NCBI GenBank assembly: GCA_017515355.1
Contig: JAFWGD010000041.1
Span: 1 to 5,155, forward strand
Length of the DNA: 5,155 nucleotides
From: Coriobacteriales bacterium
GTDB lineage: Bacteria > Actinomycetota > Coriobacteriia > Coriobacteriales > CADBOM01
Direction: 5' to 3'
The notes beneath the pieces were generated by a model. The model saw nothing but the letters and a program-made list of their open reading frames with translations. It ran no database searches and was not told the DNA's origin. The stretch's first letter is position 1. Every line of letters starts with the position of its first letter. Shown here piece by piece: positions 1-3,638 of this stretch. The position numbers and the translations under genes were made by a program.

Positions 1-37
1 AAGTGGAACCGAAGTTCAGGCAAAGAAGCTTAGCCAT
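1..37 (-). CDS. buk: Acetate/butyrate kinase, N-terminal 12 codons only (cut by window edge)
   Basis: The minus strand downstream of the phosphotransacylase gene opens a new frame reading MAKLLCLNFGST up to the window edge. This fits the first beta-strand and phosphate-binding motif of the acetokinase family (N-x-GS-T/S). The GST ending is closer to butyrate kinases (typically NPGSTS) than to acetate kinases (typically NAGSSS). A Shine-Dalgarno AAGGA at 48-44 lies 6 nt before the ATG at 37. An in-frame ATG at 43 would add only Met-Lys but sits 0 nt from that motif, so 37 is preferred. The gap to the upstream stop is 16 nt, so the two genes are very probably co-translated from one mRNA. The expected role is acyl phosphate + ADP to carboxylate + ATP in the cytoplasm, the last step after the two upstream enzymes. 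The call rests on 12 residues plus context; the substrate is unknown. Confidence 0.75.
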   Translation of the reverse strand, partial: MAKLLCLNFGST

Positions 38-53
38 TTTCATTCCTTCCCGA

Positions 54-959
54 TTACTCGCCAGCAGTGATGGCTGCAAGGACGATGGAGTTGTACTTGG
101 CCTCGATCGGGCCTCCACGGGAACCGAAGACGATCGGCACGACGCAGCCGAGGACGGCGTCCATGGACTTCGGACCACCGAAGATTCCGATGCCCTTGAC
201 GAGGAGGTTGCCGGAGACGATGTCGGGAACCATGAGGAGGTCGGCATCGCCTGCGACCGGGCTGGAATAGCCCTTGGTCTTCGCGGATTCCGCCATGAGC
301 GCGAGGTCGAGGGAGATCGGGCCCTCGACGATGCAGCCGGTGATCTCGCCGCGCTCGTTCATCGCCTTGAGCTCAGCTGCCTCGACGGTGTCCTGCTGCT
401 TGGGGTTGACCCTCTCGGTGGACGAGAGAACGGCGACCTTCGGGTTCTCGATTCCGAGCTTCGTGAGGAAGTTGACGGCGTTCTGGATGATCTGGGCCTT
501 CTTCTCGAGGGTCGGGAACTGGTTGATTCCCATGTCGGTCATCGCATAGACCTTGTGGTACTTCTCGGACTCGAAGATTCCGCATGCGGAGACGAGGCCG
601 GTGAGGACGTTGTTCTCCTTCTTGACGACCTGGCGCATGAGGGTCGGGGTCTCGATGATGCCCTTGATGATGATGTCGACCTTCTTATCCTGGACGAGCT
701 TGATGGCCGTGACGGCGCAGTCCTCATCGGTGTCGGCCTCGATGAACTCGTATCCATCCTCGGACTCGCCGAGCTCGGCGAGGATCTTCTTGGTCTCATC
801 GACATGGCCGACGAGGACGGGATCGATGAGCTCGTCCTTCTTGGCCATCGCGACAGCCTGAAGGATGTGAGCGTCATGAGAGGCGACTACGACGGCGCGA
901 CGATGCGGCTTGAGGGCAAGTGCCCTCTCGTTGAGTTCGCTCAAATGCTTTAGAGCCAT
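54..959 (-). CDS. ptb: Phosphate butyryltransferase-family phosphotransacylase
   Basis: The product is a 301-residue cytoplasmic enzyme of the PTA_PTB family that would convert acyl-CoA + Pi to acyl phosphate + CoA. Its length is the usual one for butyryl/acetyl phosphotransferases of the short Ptb type. Family stretches seen in order: TDMGIN at 141-146, VAVLSSTERVNP near 175-186, VEGPISLDLA at 211-220, AGDADLLMVPDIVSGN at 236-251, and a C-terminal PIVFGSRGG followed by EAKYNSIVLA at 284-295. An upstream in-frame ATG at 992 would add 11 residues. I chose 959 because AGGAGG at 969-964 sits 4 nt before it and the 11 extra residues do not look like family sequence. Upstream, 130 nt away, is a CoA-acylating aldehyde dehydrogenase; downstream, 16 nt away, is a kinase start. 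The order fits an aldehyde-to-acid ATP-yielding operon. The acyl chain length (acetyl, propionyl, butyryl) cannot be read from sequence. It is not PduL, the unrelated phosphotransacylase of microcompartments. Confidence 0.9.
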   Translation of the reverse strand: MALKHLSELNERALALKPHRRAVVVASHDAHILQAVAMAKKDELIDPVLVGHVDETKKILAELGESEDGYEFIEADTDEDCAVTAIKLVQDKKVDIIIKGIIETPTLMRQVVKKENNVLTGLVSACGIFESEKYHKVYAMTDMGINQFPTLEKKAQIIQNAVNFLTKLGIENPKVAVLSSTERVNPKQQDTVEAAELKAMNERGEITGCIVEGPISLDLALMAESAKTKGYSSPVAGDADLLMVPDIVSGNLLVKGIGIFGGPKSMDAVLGCVVPIVFGSRGGPIEAKYNSIVLAAITAGE

Positions 960-963
960 TGTT

Positions 964-969
964 CCTCCT
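964..969 (-). promoter_or_regulatory. Strong ribosome binding site of the ptb-like gene
   Basis: AGGAGG on the minus strand lies 4 nt before the ATG at 959. It decides the start of the phosphotransacylase against the longer in-frame ATG at 992, which lies upstream of this site. Confidence 0.85.
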
Positions 970-997
970 ATGTGCCTGTTTTCCTGTATCAATCAAT

Positions 998-1042
998 ATC
1001 GCCACGCAGCTGAGACGATTACCGAATCAGCCACGTGACGAT
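998..1042 (-). other. Intercistronic RNA hairpin, 16-bp stem, 13-nt loop
   Basis: In minus-strand RNA, positions 1042-1027 (AUCGUCACGUGGCUGA) pair without interruption with 1013-998 (UCAGCUGCGUGGCGAU). The stem has 16 bp including three G-U wobbles, and the loop is 1026-1014. In plus-strand RNA the three wobbles become C-A mismatches, so the structure belongs to the transcribed strand. It lies about 48 nt after the aldehyde dehydrogenase stop and 38 nt before the ptb-like ATG. The sequence after the stem is AUUGAUUGAU, not a U-run, so it is not a classical terminator. A role in mRNA processing, 3'-end protection or partial termination between the cistrons is inference. Confidence 0.7.
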
Positions 1043-1089
1043 TTGAATTACCGCCTATTCATGCGCAACTGCGACTTGATCTGCGGAAA

Positions 1090-2424
1090 CTAGATGATGT
1101 AGCCCTGACCCTGTGCAAACGCGAAGCGACGGACGCGAGTGAAGCTGACCGGGGTGGTGTAGCCCTCGCCGGTGCCGGTTGCGATGGTCGCAGAACCATA
1201 GCCGGTGCCGCCCACGCCAGCAGCAGCAACGGAAGCGCCGTTGGCAACGTAGGTGGTGGTGCCGATCTTCTTGCCGAAGAGGGTGATGCGGTTGATGTCG
1301 TTGGACCAGATGACCGCGGTGTGCCTGCAGCCAGCCTCGGCCTTGACGGCGAGCTCCATGGCCTCCTCGAAGTCGGCGACCTTGACAACCGGGAAGATCG
1401 GCTGCAGCTGCTCGACTGCGACGTAGGGGTGATCCTTGTCGGCCTCGATCAGAGCGACCTGGAGGTCGTAATCGCAAGGCTCGACGCCTGCATCCTTGAG
1501 GATGACGTTGGCATCCTTGCCGACGTACTTCTTGTTGGCTGCATAGGTGCCATCATCGAGCTTGATGAGAGCGAGGTCGACGACCTTCTGAGCCTCCTCG
1601 GCGGTGAGGATGCGGGCGCCGCACTCGGCCATCTTGGCCATGAACTGGTCATAGACGCTCTCGACGACGAATCCAACCTTCTCCTCGACGCAGAGCATGC
1701 CGTTCTCGAATGCGACGTTGCCAAAGAGGGTCTCGGCTGCGAGGTCGACATCGGCGGTCTCGTCAACGATTACAGGCGGGTTCGAGGGACCGGCTGCGAG
1801 GACCTTCTTGGGGGCAGCCATGATCATCTCGACCATCTGATGTCCACCGGTTCCGATGAGGAGGTCGACCTTCGGGGAGTACATGATGACATCGAGGGAT
1901 GCCTTGTCGGGATCCTTGCACATCGTAGCGAGGTTGGCAGGGCCACCGCACTCGATGACGGCCTGGTTGACCAGGTCGACTGCCATAGCGCCAGCGAGCT
2001 TCGCCGCGGGATGCGCGTTGAAGACGATGGAGTTGCCGGCGGCGATCATGTCCATTGCGTTGTTCGCAACGGTGACGATTCCGTTGGTGACCGGGGTGAG
2101 GGCTCCGACGAGTCCGTAAGGGGCCTGGTACTCAACGGTCAGGCCGCGAGAGGAAGCCATGATCTTGGGCTGGAGGCAGGAGGTGTCCATTGCACCGCTG
2201 ATGGACTCGCGGTTCTTGATGAGCTTCTGATCGAGACGACCATAGCCGGTCTCGTTGAACTCATTGATGGTCTCCTCGTCGATGATCTCAAGGAACCTCT
2301 CCTTGATCTTGGCGATGAAGCGATCGCGATCATCGGTCGTGTAGTTCTCCATGAGTTCCTTCTGTGCCGCCCACGCTGCGTCGATAGCATCGTGTACGTC
2401 TTCGAATACACCTAGCTGAGCCAT
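1090..2424 (-). CDS. eutE/pduP-like: CoA-acylating aldehyde dehydrogenase, EutE/PduP family
   Basis: The product is a 444-residue member of the aldehyde dehydrogenase superfamily, acylating branch: aldehyde + CoA + NAD+ to acyl-CoA + NADH. Seen in order: N-terminal helix GVFEDVHDAIDAAWAAQKEL (5-24); ETGYGRLDQK (58-67); cofactor region PVTNGIVTVANNAMDMIAAG (111-130) followed by a HPAAK element (138-142); GTGG (191-194); GPSNPPVIVD (212-221); predicted catalytic Cys245 in NGMLCVEEK; QPIFPVVKV (341-349); and a C-terminal GTGEGYTT (417-424) with FTRVRR (428-433). These match EutE/PduP proteins rather than ordinary acid-forming dehydrogenases. Length is slightly under the usual 460 or so because the protein begins directly at the catalytic fold: the amphipathic microcompartment-targeting peptide of PduP is absent. 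AAGGAG lies 9 nt before the ATG, and a promoter is visible upstream. It is the first gene of an operon with a Ptb-like phosphotransacylase and a kinase. Acetaldehyde, propionaldehyde, lactaldehyde-derived or butyraldehyde substrates all remain possible. Confidence 0.93.
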   Translation of the reverse strand: MAQLGVFEDVHDAIDAAWAAQKELMENYTTDDRDRFIAKIKERFLEIIDEETINEFNETGYGRLDQKLIKNRESISGAMDTSCLQPKIMASSRGLTVEYQAPYGLVGALTPVTNGIVTVANNAMDMIAAGNSIVFNAHPAAKLAGAMAVDLVNQAVIECGGPANLATMCKDPDKASLDVIMYSPKVDLLIGTGGHQMVEMIMAAPKKVLAAGPSNPPVIVDETADVDLAAETLFGNVAFENGMLCVEEKVGFVVESVYDQFMAKMAECGARILTAEEAQKVVDLALIKLDDGTYAANKKYVGKDANVILKDAGVEPCDYDLQVALIEADKDHPYVAVEQLQPIFPVVKVADFEEAMELAVKAEAGCRHTAVIWSNDINRITLFGKKIGTTTYVANGASVAAAGVGGTGYGSATIATGTGEGYTTPVSFTRVRRFAFAQGQGYII

Positions 2425-2475
2425 AGTCTTACACTCCTTTTTCTAGATAGAAATGGGTTGTTCCAAAACGTATAA

Positions 2476-2504
2476 AGGATAGCACTCCCATATATGAGGT
2501 TCAA
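2476..2504 (-). promoter_or_regulatory. Putative sigma-70-type promoter of the aldehyde dehydrogenase operon
   Basis: On the minus strand, TTGAAC (2504-2499; 4 of 6 match to TTGACA) is followed after exactly 17 nt by TATCCT (2481-2476; 4 of 6 match to TATAAT). Transcription would begin near 2469, giving a leader of about 45 nt that holds the ribosome binding site and no obvious attenuator. The spacer contains the 8-bp palindrome CATATATG (2489-2496), which might be bound by a regulator, though palindromes this short occur by chance. The position in the only sizeable gap before the operon supports the call; no experimental signal is available. Confidence 0.5.
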
Positions 2505-2532
2505 TGGTTGCGCAGGCGAATCGGTCGTTTGG

Positions 2533-2559
2533 GCGCCACGAAACATCATTTCGTGGTGC
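2533..2559. repeat. Inverted repeat, candidate operator or weak terminator
   Basis: Arms GCGCCACGAAA (2533-2543) and TTTCGTGGTGC (2549-2559) flank a 5-bp centre CATCA. Ten of eleven arm positions are complementary, and the inner eight (CCACGAAA/TTTCGTGG) are perfect. The dyad centre is near -77 relative to the inferred start of the aldehyde dehydrogenase operon, a position suiting an activator or an upstream repressor site. It also lies 56 nt after the dCMP deaminase stop, where a terminator could be, but no T-run follows on either strand, and in minus-strand RNA the one imperfect position is an A-C mismatch. I do not recognise the motif as a named operator. Confidence 0.55.
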
Positions 2560-2614
2560 GGCATATGACGGGTTCACGACGCTGGATGCGCAAGGCCTTC
2601 GCGCAAATTTCGAC

Positions 2615-3085
2615 CTATTCGCCTCCGATGCAGCGCAGCTTGACCCCGGCCTCGGCGAGCATCTCCTCCGCAAGCGCATCCGGATAGGGATTCTCGTAGA
2701 TGATCTCGGTGACGCCGGCGTTGATGAGGATCTTCGCGCAGACGACGCAGGGCTGGTTGGTGCAGTAGACGATGGAGCCGTCGATCGACACTCCGTGCTT
2801 GGCCGCCTGGATGACAGCATTCTGCTCGGCGTGCAGGCCTCGGCACAGCTCGTGCTTCTGACCGCTGGGGATGCCGAGCTCATCTCGCAGGCAGCCCCTC
2901 TCGGTGCAGTGGGCGATACCCGAGGGTACATTGTTGTAGCCAGTTGCAAGGATGCGCTTATCCTTGACGATGATCGCTCCCACGTGCCTGCGTATGCAGG
3001 TCGAACGATCTGCAACGTCGCGCGTTATCGTAAGGAAGTACTCGTCCCAGCTCGGGCGCTCCGCTATCGTCTTGCTGCTATCCAT
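2615..3085 (-). CDS. comEB: dCMP deaminase (ComEB-type deoxycytidylate deaminase)
   Basis: The 156-residue cytoplasmic, zinc-dependent enzyme would convert dCMP to dUMP, supplying thymidylate synthesis. The cytidine/deoxycytidylate deaminase signature is complete: HAEQNAV (85-91) gives the zinc ligand His85 and proton-shuttling Glu87, and PCVVC (112-116) gives Cys113 and Cys116. The dCMP-deaminase-specific first half is clear: RPSWDEYF (10-17), RRHVGAIIVKDKRILATGYN (32-51) and VPSGIAHC (53-60). Cys60, Cys65 and Cys81 in the inserted segment could add a second metal site as in some dCMP deaminases; that is inference. Length is typical. The start is supported by AGGAG 8 nt upstream of the ATG. 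It lies 54 nt after rpiB in the same direction and is probably the last gene of the housekeeping unit. In Bacillus the comEB gene sits in the late-competence operon, but the deaminase is not itself needed for DNA uptake, so no competence role is implied. Confidence 0.93.
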   Translation of the reverse strand: MDSSKTIAERPSWDEYFLTITRDVADRSTCIRRHVGAIIVKDKRILATGYNNVPSGIAHCTERGCLRDELGIPSGQKHELCRGLHAEQNAVIQAAKHGVSIDGSIVYCTNQPCVVCAKILINAGVTEIIYENPYPDALAEEMLAEAGVKLRCIGGE

Positions 3086-3139
3086 CGGGTATGCTCCTGT
3101 CGTATCAGCCGATCATTTGCACGTTGACCGGCGCTTTCG

Positions 3140-3574
3140 CTAATCCAGCGCGTTGATCTTGGCTACGCGCCCCTCATGCCTTCCACCCTCGAATTCGGCG
3201 GCGAGGAAGGCGTCGATGATCGCCTCATTTTCCTCAAGGGCGACGAATCGGGCGGAGAGCGTCAGCACGTTCGCATCGTTGTGCTGGCGCGCAAGCGGCG
3301 CCATATCGGCGCGCGTCACGTTGGCCGCTCTGATGCCGGCGACCTTGTTAGCCGCAATCGACATTCCGATACCGGTTCCGCAGATCAGGATGCCGAAGTC
3401 CGCATCTCCTGAGGCGACGCACTCTGACACCTTGACCGCGTAGTCGGGATAGTCGACGCGTTCCGCCGAATAGCAGCCGAGGTCGACGACCTCGAAGCCC
3501 TTGGCGCTCAGATACTCCGCGATTGCCGGCTTCTGCTCGATGCCCGCATGGTCGCAGCCGATTGCAATCCTCAT
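3140..3574 (-). CDS. rpiB: Ribose-5-phosphate isomerase B (RpiB/LacAB family)
   Basis: The 144-residue protein interconverts ribose 5-phosphate and ribulose 5-phosphate in the pentose phosphate pathway. RpiB family marks are all present: GCDHAG (6-11), DYPDYA (41-46), ICGTGIGMSIAANKV (64-78) with the catalytic Cys65 and phosphate/anion loop, GIRAA (80-84), RQHNDANVL (96-104) with His99 for ring opening, and a C-terminal GGRHEGRVAKI (130-140). Length is usual for the family (about 145-150). GGGAG 8 nt before the ATG supports the start. It follows the prmC-tsaC fusion by 64 nt and precedes the dCMP deaminase gene by 54 nt, a housekeeping context known from prmC-tsaC-rpiB clusters of Gram-positive bacteria. 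This argues for rpiB rather than the galactose-6-phosphate isomerase subunits LacA/LacB, which are usually found next to tagatose genes. Some RpiB proteins also act on allose 6-phosphate. Confidence 0.94.
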   Translation of the reverse strand: MRIAIGCDHAGIEQKPAIAEYLSAKGFEVVDLGCYSAERVDYPDYAVKVSECVASGDADFGILICGTGIGMSIAANKVAGIRAANVTRADMAPLARQHNDANVLTLSARFVALEENEAIIDAFLAAEFEGGRHEGRVAKINALD

Positions 3575-3609
3575 CCTCTTCGCTCCCAGCCTCTCATCTC
3601 GCTTTTCCT

Positions 3610-3633
3610 CCTGCCGGCGCTCGGCACGGCAGG
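3610..3633 (-). other. GC-rich intercistronic hairpin before rpiB
   Basis: In minus-strand RNA, CCUGCCG (3633-3627) pairs with CGGCAGG (3616-3610) around a 10-nt loop, within the 64-nt gap between the PrmC-TsaC stop and rpiB. A purine-rich stretch (AGGAAAAG) rather than a U-run follows, so intrinsic termination is unlikely. A seven-pair GC stem is also not rare at this base composition. Confidence 0.4.
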
Positions 3634-3638
3634 CAAAT

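Noticed and set aside
3..953. Plus-strand open frame (316 codons) opposite the phosphotransacylase gene
   Set aside because: Same cause: an antisense shadow with Asp/Leu/Glu-rich low-complexity translation and no recognisable domain.
960..992. Longer start for the ptb-like gene at 992
   Set aside because: The extra 11 residues (MIQENRHIGGT) would be encoded over the strong AGGAGG site that serves the ATG at 959, and the family N-terminus fits the shorter form.
960..997. Internal promoter for the ptb-like gene just after the hairpin
   Set aside because: TTGATT-like and TGATAC-like boxes can be found, but any pair with correct spacing would place the -10 box on the ribosome binding site.
1321..2415. 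Long plus-strand open frame (364 codons) opposite the aldehyde dehydrogenase gene
   Set aside because: It mirrors a clearly homologous gene. Its translation is rich in Asp, Leu and Gly, matches no family I know, and no ribosome site stands out. High GC and biased codons of the real gene keep the opposite frame open.
2533..2559. Rho-independent terminator of the dCMP deaminase transcript
   Set aside because: There is no T-run after the stem on the minus strand and the minus-strand RNA has an internal A-C mismatch, so an operator or undefined dyad is the safer label.
2533..2559. Rex, CcpA (cre) or LexA box
   Set aside because: Arms CCACGAAA/TTTCGTGG with a 5-bp centre do not fit the consensus half-sites or spacing of these regulators as I know them.
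3571..3597. Eight-codon leader ORF whose TGA overlaps the rpiB ATG
   Set aside because: ATG at 3597 opens MRGWERRG and stops by an ATGA overlap. It is too short to tell from chance, and its only upstream purine stretch (GGAGGAAAAG) is part of the hairpin region.
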